DNA of 64,000 nucleotides from CAVUPF01 sp963803755 (GCA_963803755.1 CAWDNP010000011.1:62001-126000), one strand, 5' to 3'; positions 1 to 8,863 are shown, numbered from the stretch's first letter. Program-made: numbers and translations. The notes: generated by a model not told the origin, from the sequence alone.

Positions 1-1270
1 GCAGGCTCTGGAAGGAGGCCGTGAGCCGGCCGGTCTGGGGGTTGGGGGTGATCGTGCCGAGAAGCTTTATGTGGGTGGCGAAGCCGTTGGCGGTGAGGAC
101 GATGCGGTAGCGATTCCCTGGCTGGGGTTCGCCGATGTAGATAGAGCCGGGGAGGGGTTCGGGGAGAGCGGAGCTTTCAACACTTGTGGTGCCGATCTTG
201 GAGTATTCGGGGCATGTCGCTTCAGCTTCGGAGGCGAAGGGACCGAAGGGCAGGTGCGCCTGGGCTTCGGTGCAGGCGGCCTTGCCGTCGGCGGCGCCGG
301 GGTTGATCGTGAAACCTTCGGGCAGTTCGACAGTGATGGCGCGTATCTCCGAGGGCGAGGGCGTTTCGGGACTTAACTCCTGAGGGACGGAGAGGTCGAC
401 TTCAAGCCCGGAGGGCGAGTCGGTCTGGGTGGTGGTGGGCTGGGCCGAGAGGCTGGGGTTGAAAGTGAGGGAGTCGCAGCCAGTGGTGGGCGGCCAAGGA
501 GCATTGGCTTCGCTTTGGCTGTCGTCGTAGCCGAGGATTTCCAGGGTGGATTGAAGGGACCCGCTACAAGTTGTCGGGTTTTGGAGGAACGGGATGGGCG
601 GACTGTTGGAGGAATAGTGTTCAGCCGGAACTCCCCACAGTTCCTCTTCGAAGTGCACAAGCGGAAGCACTTGCTCGACCCCATGCGTCAATACATCCAA
701 GCCGTAGTCGGTACCCGTCCTGGCGCTGAGCACATGATAGACCGGGGAATTGAAAATCGGCACCAACCAGCCGATCAGCCCTGCCTGATTCGGCCTTGGT
801 ACCAGGTTATAGACAGGGGTCGCGAGGGGACCTAATAGCGCTTGGTCGATATCTACGGTAGGCCTTGCCACTCCTACTTGGGAGTCGGCGGGACATTCCT
901 CCCGGGCAAAGTCCGCAGAAGTGCACTGCGGCGTCGCGTGTGGATTGCCGATGAAGCCCGCAGGCAGGTGGAAGTCGATATTCCTGGCGTTGTTGCATGC
1001 GCAGGGGATTTCTGGGTTCGTGTGTTCTGCGTTGTTATGGAAATCTCCGATGGAGAAACTCAAGCTGAGGTTGGGGTGACCGCCCGCCTGCGTGGTCGAA
1101 GGCGTTGCCGAGTAGGAGTAGATGGTGATGGCCTGCGCGGCAGAGGGGAGCAGACCCATCGCGATAGCCACGCATACGACGACCCCGCGCTTGCGAGCCC
1201 GCCAAAGCGCGCTCGCAGCGGAGCTGCGCGGTGCGGCGTCCTCGGCGTCCTTGCCAGAAGCCGGTCGCAC
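1..1270 (-). CDS. Secreted repeat-family protein, 3' end beyond window
   Basis: On the minus strand a frame stays open from about 1500 to base 1, so no stop is seen. It reads a hydrophobic leader ending in SAAQA, then ITIYSYSATPSTTQAGGHP and, further on, PSPSEIRAITVELPEGFTIN and IGEPQPGNRYR. The same order of motifs occurs in the 912-residue protein at 58807-61545 (QAGGHP, PSELKSTSLTLPPG, IGEPEPGNQYR), so the two are paralogues. The role is unknown; it is presumably exported or surface-attached. The start is uncertain: a GTG at 1270 lies beside GGAGGAG, a GTG near 1345 and an ATG near 1161 are alternatives. It follows the NHL/PD40 gene on the same strand, as its paralogue follows a PD40 gene at the right end. 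Confidence 0.7.
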   Translation of the reverse strand, partial: MRPASGKDAEDAAPRSSAASALWRARKRGVVVCVAIAMGLLPSAAQAITIYSYSATPSTTQAGGHPNLSLSFSIGDFHNNAEHTNPEIPCACNNARNIDFHLPAGFIGNPHATPQCTSADFAREECPADSQVGVARPTVDIDQALLGPLATPVYNLVPRPNQAGLIGWLVPIFNSPVYHVLSARTGTDYGLDVLTHGVEQVLPLVHFEEELWGVPAEHYSSNSPPIPFLQNPTTCSGSLQSTLEILGYDDSQSEANAPWPPTTGCDSLTFNPSLSAQPTTTQTDSPSGLEVDLSVPQELSPETPSPSEIRAITVELPEGFTINPGAADGKAACTEAQAHLPFGPFASEAEATCPEYSKIGTTSVESSALPEPLPGSIYIGEPQPGNRYRIVLTANGFATHIKLLGTITPNPQTGRLTASFQSL

Positions 1271-1500
1271 CTCCTCCGCTCCCAGGCGGGCGCGCTCATC
1301 ACACCTGCAATTCTCGCGCCCGCCCTCCCCCGTCGGGGGATGCTCCACGCGGAATCCGTCGTATGCGCACCTATCGGCTCGGGTCTGCTCCCCTCTGCCG
1401 TAAAACGACTTAAAGGAAACTGCACCGGACAGTGGCGGTGCGGAGCAATCCTCCTTCTTGCGGATAACACGGAGCTCCTGAGCTAACTGACGAAGAGAAA

Positions 1501-4500
1501 TCACTTTCTGCCTCCGCGTGTGTGGTGGCGGTGATGGGCGCGCTTGTGATGCTTGCGCTTGGCTTTCTTGTGGTGCTTGGCTGGAGGTGCCTGCGTGTTG
1601 CCGGCCTTGCCGAGGGGGGCGCCGGCGCCGTCGGCCAGGGTGGGCGGCGGTTCGCTGCCGGCGCCGTGACACTCCTCCGCGGAGGCGCAGGTCGGCGGGG
1701 GCTTGACAAAGGGGAAGCCACCATCGGTGCGGGCGTCGTAGATCTTGAGCTCCTGGCCGTTTAGGTCCTGGCCGACGAGGACGTCGGTGGTGCCGAAGTA
1801 GACGTCGGTGCCGTTGGCGCTGACGCCGATGAGACCGGGAATGGTCTGCGAACCGATGATTCCTTCGTTGACAAAGGGAGCTCCCCCGGTGCCGGGAGTG
1901 ATAAGCTGGGGGTGGCCGTCGACGTACTCATAGACATCCGTGGCTTGATTGGTGTCCTGGGGGACCAGCGCATCTATGGTGGAGAAAAAGGTGCGACCGT
2001 CGTTGGTCATGAATAGGCCGTTCTGGGATCCGTACACTTCGGAGGTCGGTGGGCTGCCATTCGGGATGCAGGAGTCGCAGACAATCTGACCCGTGGTGGG
2101 GGTGTAGGAGTACATCTCGGTGTGGCCCGCGTTGTCGTAGCCGGTGAGCTGGCTGGGAGTGATGAAGGCCATGTGGGTGTCGTCGGGGGAGACGTCCATC
2201 CTGGCGACAGGACCGGCGCTGCAAATAATTTCGAAGGTGCTCCCCCCGCAAGCGCCGCCGGGAGAAAGAGTGCTAACAAGCTGGACCTGGCCACCGCGAT
2301 AGACGTAGAGGTTCTGCTGGCCGAGGATGCCCCTGTCGCCATCTAGCTGTTGGGGCGAGTAGAAGTAGATGTCGCCGTTTTCGGAGGCGATGTAGGTATC
2401 GGAGTGTCCATTGCCGCCGAGGCCACCCTGGAGGGTCGCGTAGCTGCTGAAGCTGATCGGCACGGCGTCGCAGTTTTCGGCCCAGGAGGCATCGCAGCTC
2501 TCGGTGTTGTCGACACCACCATTGGGCTTGGAGATCAGGGTCAGCGGTTCTTCGTGGTTTTCGGCTTTTGCCGCTTCCCACATGTAGAGCTCGGTGTTGC
2601 CGTCGGTTTCTTCTGCGGTGAGCTGTTCGGCGGAAGTGAAGAAGACCTTGGAGCCGTCAGCGGTCATGCCGATGTAATTGAGCGCGTGCCCAGGGGCGAT
2701 TTCGTAGGTGGCGGCGTCGTCGACGCGCATGTAGAGCTGGCCCGCGCCGCAGGAGGGAGCCTCCTGGGTGATCCCGGTGCAGAGACCGCCGCCGACGGTG
2801 ATGAGGATGCGGGAGCCGTCCGAGGAGACCTTGAGCGGCTGCGCCGCAAACGATTCCCCGCTACCGGGGCGCAGCGAGGCAACTGCAACCCTATCGGTAG
2901 CCGTGTCGTCGTCATAGACATCGCCTGGAGCTGCCCCTTTGACGAAGCGGAAGTTCGAAGAGAAGACGAAGTGGGAGAGGTCTTCGGAGGCGGCAGTCTC
3001 GCCCTTGAATTCTTCTGCGTCTGGAACGGATAGGAGGTCGGTGGGCCAGCGTTCGTCGAGCACACCCGTGGTGGAGTCCCAGACGTAGGGCGCCTCGGAT
3101 GAGTCGGTGCCAGGGCCTTCTCCGAGGGAGCCGCCGCCGGGGAAGGGCCAGTGACCGTCGTTCCAGTCGACGATCCTGGAGAGGCTGGGATCGGCGAGGA
3201 CTCCCCACTGCGAATAATCAGGCGAGTAGATTGCATCGGTGTTGGCCCACGGTGGCCCGCCAGTCCGGTATGCCTGCTCGGAGGGAAGGCCCACGTACTT
3301 GGTCACCCAACCTTGGTCGGTGCGGGTCGCCACGTAAAGGTCGCCGGTGCTGTTGGACGGTTCGCCGCCGCTATCGGGGACCAGACCCCAGGCGCCGACG
3401 TAGGCGAGCCGGGACGGAGCGGCCGCCTGCCCGGAACTCGGCCCGTCGGAGGGGAAGAGCAAGACACTGCCGGCTTCGGCAGGGGAGACCAACTCATAGG
3501 CCCGACAGTCCGGAAGGCCGGCGGAGCCACTCTGCTGGCGGAGGGCTTCGTTGGGGCAGGGCGAAGGATAGAAGCCGAAGGTATGGTCTTCGGTGGTCGT
3601 GGTCCCGTATTCGTTTTGAGCGACGACCCGGTAGTGGTAGGTGGTGCCGGGCTGGAGGCCGGTGAGCTGGACGCTCCTGCGCTCGGGGGCAGACCCGGAG
3701 CCAAGGCTTTCGCCTTCAGGGGGATTGGGAGCGCTGTTGCCGTAGGCGGTGGTGGTGCCATATTCAAAGCGGTAGGTGGTTTCGCGGCCCTGCGGGTCGA
3801 CCTTGGTCGAGAGCTCGGCGGTCGTCTGAGTCACTTCGGTGGAAATGGTGCCTTCGATGGTTGGGGCCTGGGCGGGGCTGACCTGGGCATCGGGGGTATG
3901 GCTTTCGGCGTGCTCGTCTTGGGCGACCAGGCGGTAGTGGTAGTGAACGCCCTGGGCGAGGTCGGTGAGGTTGGCGCTGACGTGGGTGGGCGCAGAGAAG
4001 TGCGTCTGGGAGCAGGGGAGCGAGCCGAGGGAGTAGGCGGTGGTGTAGCCGTATTCGAAGCGGCAGCCGATCACTTCTTCGCCGCCTTCGGGTTTGACTT
4101 CGCCGTTGAGGGTGAGTGAGCTGGGCTGGAGACTCGTCGGTTCTTCGAGGGCGACGGTGGGCAGGTAGAAGGGGGTGAAGGTCTCGACCCGGTTGGCGCC
4201 GGTATCGGCGACGTAGACGTCCTTTGAGGAGGCGCCGTAGGCGAGGCCCCTGGCGCCGGTGAGCTGGCCGGGGCCGGGTTCTGAGCCGAACTGGTCGGCG
4301 CTGCCACAGCCGCTGTTGAAGAAGTTCACTTCGATGGCGACCGGGCAGCCGGCGAGAAAGTGGTAGATCGAGGCGCCGCCCTGGTCGACATAGAGGTCGC
4401 CGGTGTCGGGGTCGGTGGCGAGTCCGGTGGTGCCTTCGAGGGCGCTCTCCTGACCGAGGCGGCGGCCCACGGCGTTGAACTTCTCGACGCCGCCTTCGGG

Positions 4501-5358
4501 GGTGATCGCAGTGTAGGTGTTGTCTTCGGAGTCGACGGCGATGCCGACCGGCGCGATTATGTGCGAGTTGCCACGCGTTTCTTCAGGCGTCACGAACCCC
4601 TCGAGGAAGTGACCGGACTGTTCGAAGCGCAGCATCGGGGCGACGGTCCCAGCTTCGGGGGCGCCGTAGACGAAGAGGTCGCCGAGATCATCGACGGCGA
4701 TCCCGGCGAGGGGCTCGAAGGTTTCGGTGGGAGAGCCGTTCAGCTGCCCGTCGGGCGGGCCGTTCTTATGGGGCCCTTCGCCGTTGTTGCCCCAGGAGGC
4801 AATGAGGTGGCCTTGGGGGTCGAACTTGGAGACGAGATCGTCGCCGGTATCGCCGACGTAGACGTCGCCGGCGGAGAGGCCGGAGGAGCCGTCGACGGCG
4901 ACGAAAGTCGGGCTCTCGAAGGCGCCGGGGGCGGAGCCTTCGGTGCCGGACTGGCATTCGTCACCGGAAGCCTCGGTGCAGAGGTCCTGTTCTTCTGTGG
5001 AACCGTGGTCTTCGACGGCGGTCTTGTTGACTTCGGAGCCGAACATGAGGAGGAATTGGCCCGAAGGGCCGAACTTCTCGACGCGGTGGTTGGCGGTGTC
5101 GGTGACGTAGACGTAGCCGGCAGAGGACCCGGAGGAGTTATCGACGGCAACGTCGGTCGGTTCGGAGAGCGGGTAGGGGTTGGCGGGCGTGGAGGCGGCG
5201 GTGCCGAAGGAGCTAGAGAAGGCGTGGCCTCCGACCGCGGCGGAGGCGAGGGCGGGAGAGACGGCGAACAGGGCGACGAACGCCAAGAGCGGCGAGAGAG
5301 CGAGGCATCGCGGCCGTGCCCAAGGGGGGGCGGTGGCTTTGTGGGGGCGGTAGTGCAT
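1501..5358 (-). CDS. Secreted NHL-repeat / Fn3-like / PD40 protein
   Basis: 1285 residues. Residues 1-40 form a signal peptide (hydrophobic run, then ASAAVGG). Residues about 45-400 hold NHL beta-propeller repeats (YVYVTDTANHRVEKF, VYVGDTGDDLVSKF, VYVADTGANRVETF). About 405-600 hold two Fn3-like modules (YRFEYGTTTAYG and GTTYHYRVVAQNEYG). A linker with CPNEALRQQSG and CRAYELVS precedes a long PD40/TolB-like propeller (DGSRILITVGGG, DGSKVFFTSAEQL, DDTHMAFITPSQL). The last 25 residues are almost all Lys, His and Arg. Such proteins are exported and thought to bind partners or wall polymers; no enzyme motif is seen. The protein at 61545-64000 shares the Fn3, CRAYELVS, PD40 and basic-tail order. 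A 228-base gap separates it from the downstream secreted gene. Confidence 0.85.
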   Translation of the reverse strand: MHYRPHKATAPPWARPRCLALSPLLAFVALFAVSPALASAAVGGHAFSSSFGTAASTPANPYPLSEPTDVAVDNSSGSSAGYVYVTDTANHRVEKFGPSGQFLLMFGSEVNKTAVEDHGSTEEQDLCTEASGDECQSGTEGSAPGAFESPTFVAVDGSSGLSAGDVYVGDTGDDLVSKFDPQGHLIASWGNNGEGPHKNGPPDGQLNGSPTETFEPLAGIAVDDLGDLFVYGAPEAGTVAPMLRFEQSGHFLEGFVTPEETRGNSHIIAPVGIAVDSEDNTYTAITPEGGVEKFNAVGRRLGQESALEGTTGLATDPDTGDLYVDQGGASIYHFLAGCPVAIEVNFFNSGCGSADQFGSEPGPGQLTGARGLAYGASSKDVYVADTGANRVETFTPFYLPTVALEEPTSLQPSSLTLNGEVKPEGGEEVIGCRFEYGYTTAYSLGSLPCSQTHFSAPTHVSANLTDLAQGVHYHYRLVAQDEHAESHTPDAQVSPAQAPTIEGTISTEVTQTTAELSTKVDPQGRETTYRFEYGTTTAYGNSAPNPPEGESLGSGSAPERRSVQLTGLQPGTTYHYRVVAQNEYGTTTTEDHTFGFYPSPCPNEALRQQSGSAGLPDCRAYELVSPAEAGSVLLFPSDGPSSGQAAAPSRLAYVGAWGLVPDSGGEPSNSTGDLYVATRTDQGWVTKYVGLPSEQAYRTGGPPWANTDAIYSPDYSQWGVLADPSLSRIVDWNDGHWPFPGGGSLGEGPGTDSSEAPYVWDSTTGVLDERWPTDLLSVPDAEEFKGETAASEDLSHFVFSSNFRFVKGAAPGDVYDDDTATDRVAVASLRPGSGESFAAQPLKVSSDGSRILITVGGGLCTGITQEAPSCGAGQLYMRVDDAATYEIAPGHALNYIGMTADGSKVFFTSAEQLTAEETDGNTELYMWEAAKAENHEEPLTLISKPNGGVDNTESCDASWAENCDAVPISFSSYATLQGGLGGNGHSDTYIASENGDIYFYSPQQLDGDRGILGQQNLYVYRGGQVQLVSTLSPGGACGGSTFEIICSAGPVARMDVSPDDTHMAFITPSQLTGYDNAGHTEMYSYTPTTGQIVCDSCIPNGSPPTSEVYGSQNGLFMTNDGRTFFSTIDALVPQDTNQATDVYEYVDGHPQLITPGTGGAPFVNEGIIGSQTIPGLIGVSANGTDVYFGTTDVLVGQDLNGQELKIYDARTDGGFPFVKPPPTCASAEECHGAGSEPPPTLADGAGAPLGKAGNTQAPPAKHHKKAKRKHHKRAHHRHHTRGGRK

Positions 5359-5395
5359 CTGTCTTGGCGAGTAGTAGGAAGCGAGGGGCCGAGGC

Positions 5396-5430
5396 GCGGG
5401 CCGGGAAGAGCGTGTGTCCTCCCGGCCCGC
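5396..5430. other. 11-bp GC hairpin between collagen-like and NHL genes
   Basis: GCGGGCCGGGA at 5396-5406 pairs perfectly with TCCCGGCCCGC at 5420-5430 across a 13-base loop. It sits 26 bases after the stop of the collagen-like gene and 38 bases before the start of the NHL gene. There is no T run on either side, so it could be a weak terminator, an mRNA stabiliser or an attenuator; the sequence does not decide. Confidence 0.5.
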
Positions 5431-5455
5431 TCGATCAGCGCGAGGGCCTGACTCC

Positions 5456-6160
5456 TTAGGGCTTTTCGGGCGCGGTGACGACCCAGACGCCGTCAGCGCT
5501 TACAGGAAGGGGTCCTGAGTCAACCTTGCTAAAGAGGCGAGCGCCACTCCTGCCGGCTGCTTCAATTTCTCCGGTTTCCTCGCTGCGGAGGGCGTAGGAG
5601 GGGAATTCGACTTCTGGTGGAGAGGTTGCTTCGAGCACGTAAACGCAGAGATAGCCAGATTTAGCGAACGGTTCTGCGACTGTCCCACCTTCACAGCCAC
5701 CGGAGCCCATACCGCCTTCTGGGATAATCTGAACGTGCCCGTGTTCGATGGGCTTTTCAAGCCAGATCGGGAAGGAAATCGGCACAGTCACTGCTTCCTC
5801 TGCGTTGGCCCTCCACTGAAAGGCCCAGGTGCCGTGCTCGGACTGGCCTTCGGGGAGGGTTTCGGTGTAGCCGGTGGTGCCGTTGGTACCATTGGTACCG
5901 TCTTTGCCATTAGTACCGTTCGTGCCAGCCGGTCCTGCGGGACCGGCTGGTCCAGTTGCGCCGGGGGCGCCCTGTGGGCCGGTTTTGCCGCGGGGGCCGG
6001 GCTTACCTGCCTTCGCCTTGGAGGCGGTGGCGGAGTGGCTGGCGGCGTATGCGCCGCCGCCGAGGGCGAGGACGATGGCGACTATTGAGAGGACCAGGCC
6101 GGCGGTGCCGAATTGGTCGTGGAGCGCGGCATAGCGCGTGCGTAGACGTAGACGTGACAT
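5456..6160 (-). CDS. Membrane-anchored collagen-like (Gly-X-Y) protein
   Basis: 234 residues. A basic N-terminus (MSRLRLRTRY) is followed by one membrane helix at about 20-42 (LVLSIVAIVLALGGGAYAA). Residues about 53-95 are uninterrupted Gly-X-Y triplets (GPRGKTGPQGAPGATGP, then GTNG/GKDG units), enough for a short collagen triple helix. A globular C-terminal domain of about 135 residues has two Cys near the middle (GCEGG, YLCVY). This architecture, an N-terminal anchor with an external collagen stalk and a head domain, recurs in Solirubrobacterales-type genomes. The head domain is not recognised. Triplets rich in Thr and Asn rather than hydroxyproline are usual for bacterial collagens. The gene precedes the NHL gene on the same strand. 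Confidence 0.8.
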   Translation of the reverse strand: MSRLRLRTRYAALHDQFGTAGLVLSIVAIVLALGGGAYAASHSATASKAKAGKPGPRGKTGPQGAPGATGPAGPAGPAGTNGTNGKDGTNGTNGTTGYTETLPEGQSEHGTWAFQWRANAEEAVTVPISFPIWLEKPIEHGHVQIIPEGGMGSGGCEGGTVAEPFAKSGYLCVYVLEATSPPEVEFPSYALRSEETGEIEAAGRSGARLFSKVDSGPLPVSADGVWVVTAPEKP

Positions 6161-6532
6161 GAGTTAGATGACTCCTTGTGTAGTGCCTGCCGGCGATCCG
6201 GCCGGCCCTGTTGACTGCGGCCGGGTGGAGAGTCCACTTAGCCGGGTTGACTGCTCAATGAGGCCGGCACGGGACTGCGGGCCCGTGGCGGGTGATGCGA
6301 AAAGGTCGGTGGTGGGTGTCTCTCTCCCACTCCCCCCTGCCCAGCTGCCTGCCGTGGAAGGCAGGGGGGAGTGGGTTAGGGATGAGGCGGAGGTGGTGAT
6401 CCCTGTGGCGGTGAAGGGGGACGGAACTGTTACTGCGCTGGCGGGTAGGTCGGCGGGGCGGGCTGTGCCAGACGGTGTGTGGAGGTCAGAGGAATGCGGT
6501 GGATCAGCAGCGCGCTCTGCCGACCTTGCGCG

Positions 6533-6955
6533 ATTGTGAGCCGGGACCGCCGTTAACCCACTCGCGCCTGGGGCGCTCGGGGTCGCTGCGCCCTGCGGGC
6601 TCGCGCCGCCGCGACTCGTCACGGCGGTGACTGCGACCCGGCTGGGATGGGTGGTACCGGACCCTCTGCGAGCCCCGCTCTCGCGGCCGAGTGTGGCGGT
6701 GGCCGAGCAGAGGTTGCTGATCCGAGCGGCGGCGCTTGCCTGGGACGTGGCGCCCGGGAGCGAGCCGGCCTCTCGACCGACACCAGGCGCGACCGCTGGC
6801 GCCGCAATGGCCGGTCGCAGCGGCAAGCCGCTGCTCTTCAATGAGCGGCTGGCGGTCCCTGGGAGGCCGGTGAGCGATCGGGCGCTAGGTGAAAGCGGCG
6901 TAAGCCGCGAAGGCGTTGGCGAGAGCCCGGAAGCGAAGGCGGGGCTCGGAGGGTG
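6533..6955 (+). repeat. Degenerate ~0.4 kb repeat, copy 1 (before phd/vapC)
   Basis: This block begins attgtgagccgggaccgccg and ends near ggggctcgga. The same landmarks in the same order recur at 7931-8266: the opening motif, a CTGATCCGAG-type motif followed by GGCGC, then GTAAGCCGC and GGCGAGAG. Each copy lies upstream of a toxin-antitoxin pair. The wider stretch 6161-7145 contains no gene that I can support; a very long antisense frame here is judged spurious. Confidence 0.6.
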
Positions 6956-7146
6956 TATGGGGGTGCGGGCTGGATCGGCGGCGGCCGGGTGGGTGCCAGA
7001 CGCCGGAGAGATGGAGCGGCGGCGGGCGGCCCGAGGCCAATGGGAGGAGTGCCCAATACCTTCGGAGCCGCCCGCGCGCTGCTCGGTGGACGCCGCCTGC
7101 CAGGGAGAGCGGGCGGGCGCCGGTTGGGGAAGGTCGGTGGAGGGAT

Positions 7147-7174
7147 TTGGGATTGCAATATGACCTGGTACGAT
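7147..7174 (+). promoter_or_regulatory. Possible leaderless promoter of the toxin-antitoxin pair
   Basis: TTGGGA at 7147-7152 and TACGAT at 7169-7174 are separated by 16 bases. A transcript from this -10 box would begin at about 7181-7185, at or just before the ATG at 7185, so a leaderless message is plausible; there is no good Shine-Dalgarno. Two TGACC repeats (7161-7165, 7174-7178) overlap the site and could bind the antitoxin. This is pattern reading only. Confidence 0.35.
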
Positions 7175-7184
7175 GACCGTGGTC

Positions 7185-7418
7185 ATGTCTGGAGCCAAAG
7201 AGATCACCGCAACCCAGTTCAAGGCCCGCTGCCTGCGGCTCCTCGACGAGGTTGCGGAGACCGGCGAGACGCTCGTCGTCACCAAGCGGGGTCGCCCGGT
7301 CGTCCGGGTTGAGCCAACACGCCCCCGGCAGGACCTGCGCGGCAGCGTCAAGTTCAACATCTCCGCCGAGGAGTTCGTCAACTTCTCGATGGGCCCCTGG
7401 AACGTCGAGCGGGATTGA
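7185..7418 (+). CDS. Phd/YefM-type antitoxin
   Basis: 77 residues from ATG 7185 (an in-frame ATG at 7173 is the alternative). EITATQFKARCLRLLDEV, then GETLVVTKRGRPVVR, is the classic Phd/YefM DNA-binding N-terminus. The C-terminal tail (EEFVNFSMGPWNVERD) would be the toxin-binding part. The antitoxin represses its own operon and neutralises the PIN toxin encoded immediately downstream. The stop codon overlaps the toxin start by four bases (TTGA), which suggests translational coupling. Confidence 0.85.
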   Translation: MSGAKEITATQFKARCLRLLDEVAETGETLVVTKRGRPVVRVEPTRPRQDLRGSVKFNISAEEFVNFSMGPWNVERD

Positions 7419-7801
7419 TCCTGCTGGACACCCACGCCTTCGTCTGGCTGGCCGACGGGTCCGAGCGGCTCAGCGAGCGTGCCCGCAGGGCGATCGCCGA
7501 AGACGCCGAGCCGGCGATCAGCACGATCAGCGTGCAGGAGATCGCCTACCTCACCCTGCGCGGCCGCCTGGAGCTGGATCGTCCGGTCGGCGCCTGGGTC
7601 GGCGACGCCCTGAGCACTCATGATGTAGGTGCCCTTCCCCCCACTGTCGCGATCGCCCTGCGGGCGGGCTCGCTCGACCTCGCTTTCCCCGGCGATCCCG
7701 CCGACAGGATCATCTACGCGACGGCCCTCGAGTGTGGGACACGGCTGGTCAGCCGGGACACGGACATCACCGATTTCGACCCCGCGCGGATCGTCTGGTA
7801 G
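7415..7801 (+). CDS. vapC: VapC-type PIN-domain ribonuclease toxin
   Basis: 128 residues from a TTG start that overlaps the antitoxin stop. LLDTHAFVWLADG carries the first PIN aspartate, SVQEIAYL the conserved Glu, DPADRIIYATAL the second acidic cluster, and RLVSRDTDI the last Asp. These four acidic residues hold the Mg2+ in PIN ribonucleases, which cleave tRNA or rRNA when freed from antitoxin. It is the Phd-partnered subgroup of VapC. All catalytic residues are present, so the toxin should be active. Confidence 0.88.
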   Translation: MILLDTHAFVWLADGSERLSERARRAIAEDAEPAISTISVQEIAYLTLRGRLELDRPVGAWVGDALSTHDVGALPPTVAIALRAGSLDLAFPGDPADRIIYATALECGTRLVSRDTDITDFDPARIVW

Positions 7802-7930
7802 ACGCGCGGCGGAGCGGTTAGGGGCGGGGGCGGTGGGCCCTGGAGCGGCCTCGGTGGTTCGGGCGGTTACTGCAACTGCTGCAATTAGGTCCGCTGGTAG
7901 GGCTGCGCCCGACGCAGCGGACCAGGTGGG

Positions 7931-8266
7931 ATTGTGAGCCGGGACCGCCGTCAACCCATTCGCTGCGCTCGGAGTCGTTGGCGCGTCAGCGCGACTTGTC
8001 GCGCTGATGACTGCGGCCCGGCTAAGGTAGGTGGTGTCGGCGGTGCTCCTCTGAGCCCCACTTGCGCAGGCAGATTCGGGCGCGGCGGGGGCCGAGCAGA
8101 GTTCGCCGATCCGAGCTGGCGGGGCTTGGGTGGGACTTGGCGCCCTTGCGGTCGATCCGGCTTCGACCAAACGAGGTCGGTCGACCGGACGGGCGCTCGG
8201 GCCAAAAAGCGTAAGCCGCAAAGGCATCGGCGAGAGGCCAGGGGCGCGAGTGGGGCTCAGAGGAGC
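7931..8266 (+). repeat. Degenerate ~0.4 kb repeat, copy 2 (before second TA pair)
   Basis: Matches 6533-6955 in order but with many substitutions and indels: attgtgagccgggaccgccg opens both, gatccgagc, aagcgtaagccgc and ggcgagag follow. It ends about 75 bases before the GTG of the next small two-gene module. No coding sequence is supported inside it. Confidence 0.6.
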
Positions 8267-8341
8267 GGCGGCAGTTGGGGGTGTCGAATCGGGGGTTGCG
8301 TACGTCTTGTGGGAGTAGATGAACGCAACCGGAGTCGATCC

Positions 8342-8623
8342 GTGCCTGACGTAGTCCGCGACTTGCTCATCAACGGAACGGCAGTCGAGAAGCTGGGAGC
8401 CCGCGACATCTCCGAGCGGGAGGCCAGGCAGCTGCTTTGGAACGTCAACGTCGTCACGCACAACCCGGCTGGGGGCGGCGCGAACCGGCAACTGCTGATC
8501 GGCCTCACCGGCGGGGGCCGGGCATTGACCTTGGTGGTCGAGCGGACCCTGGAGCCTAGTAGCTGGCTGGTCGTAACCGGCCGGACCGCGGCCAAGAGCG
8601 AGCGTAAGATGCTGGGAGGCTGA
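8342..8623 (+). CDS. Small toxin-like protein (BrnT/DUF4258-like, tentative)
   Basis: 93 residues from a GTG at 8342 with GGAG eight bases upstream. The protein reads VRDLLINGTAVEKLGARDIS, then GGGANRQLLIGLTGGGRAL, TLVVERT and WLVVTGRTAAKSERKML. The pattern of a short helix, a beta hairpin with an R-x-L-I-G segment, and a final strand ending in (T/S)-x-R-x-A-x-x-x-E is that of BrnT-like RelE-fold toxins, although the classical opening differs. The gene ends three bases before the next start, with GGAGG between, as in toxin-first modules such as brnTA. The functional call is inference from size, layout and motif pattern. Confidence 0.5.
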   Translation: MPDVVRDLLINGTAVEKLGARDISEREARQLLWNVNVVTHNPAGGGANRQLLIGLTGGGRALTLVVERTLEPSSWLVVTGRTAAKSERKMLGG

Positions 8624-8626
8624 GCC

Positions 8627-8863
8627 ATGACCAAGGATCCCTGGACAGACCCCGATCTCCAGCCCGGCGACTTCGACGAGTTCCTGGCGTCGATCGACCC
8701 GCGCGACCCGCGCTACGTCCGGGTCCAAGAGGGAAACCCCGACGCCGAGGTGATCGTTCTGCCCGGACTCAACGACGAGGACACGAAGCGGTTGGTGGAG
8801 TTGGCCGTGGAGCGAGGCAAAAGCGTCCGCGAGGTTCTCGCCGAACTGGTCCGCAACGCCTGA
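8627..8863 (+). CDS. Probable antitoxin with ribbon-helix-helix-like C-terminus
   Basis: 78 residues, strongly acidic N-terminal half (DPWTDPDLQPGDFDEFLASI) and a C-terminal segment DEDTKRLVELAVERGKSVRE followed by VLAELVRNA that fits a short CopG-like helix-turn-helix unit. GGAGG lies just before the ATG. It follows the toxin-like gene at 8342 with a three-base gap. An acidic, partly unfolded region plus a small DNA-binding segment is usual for type II antitoxins. No close family is recognised. Confidence 0.55.
   Translation: MTKDPWTDPDLQPGDFDEFLASIDPRDPRYVRVQEGNPDAEVIVLPGLNDEDTKRLVELAVERGKSVREVLAELVRNA

Noticed and set aside
1060..1470. Minus-strand frame MLSARRRIAPHRH...
   Set aside because: Shifted relative to the secreted protein frame, very Arg-rich, no motif.
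4360..5451. Long plus-strand frames opposite the NHL gene (also 3151-4119)
   Set aside because: Gly/Val/Arg-rich mirror frames of a repeat protein; no start signal and no family motifs.
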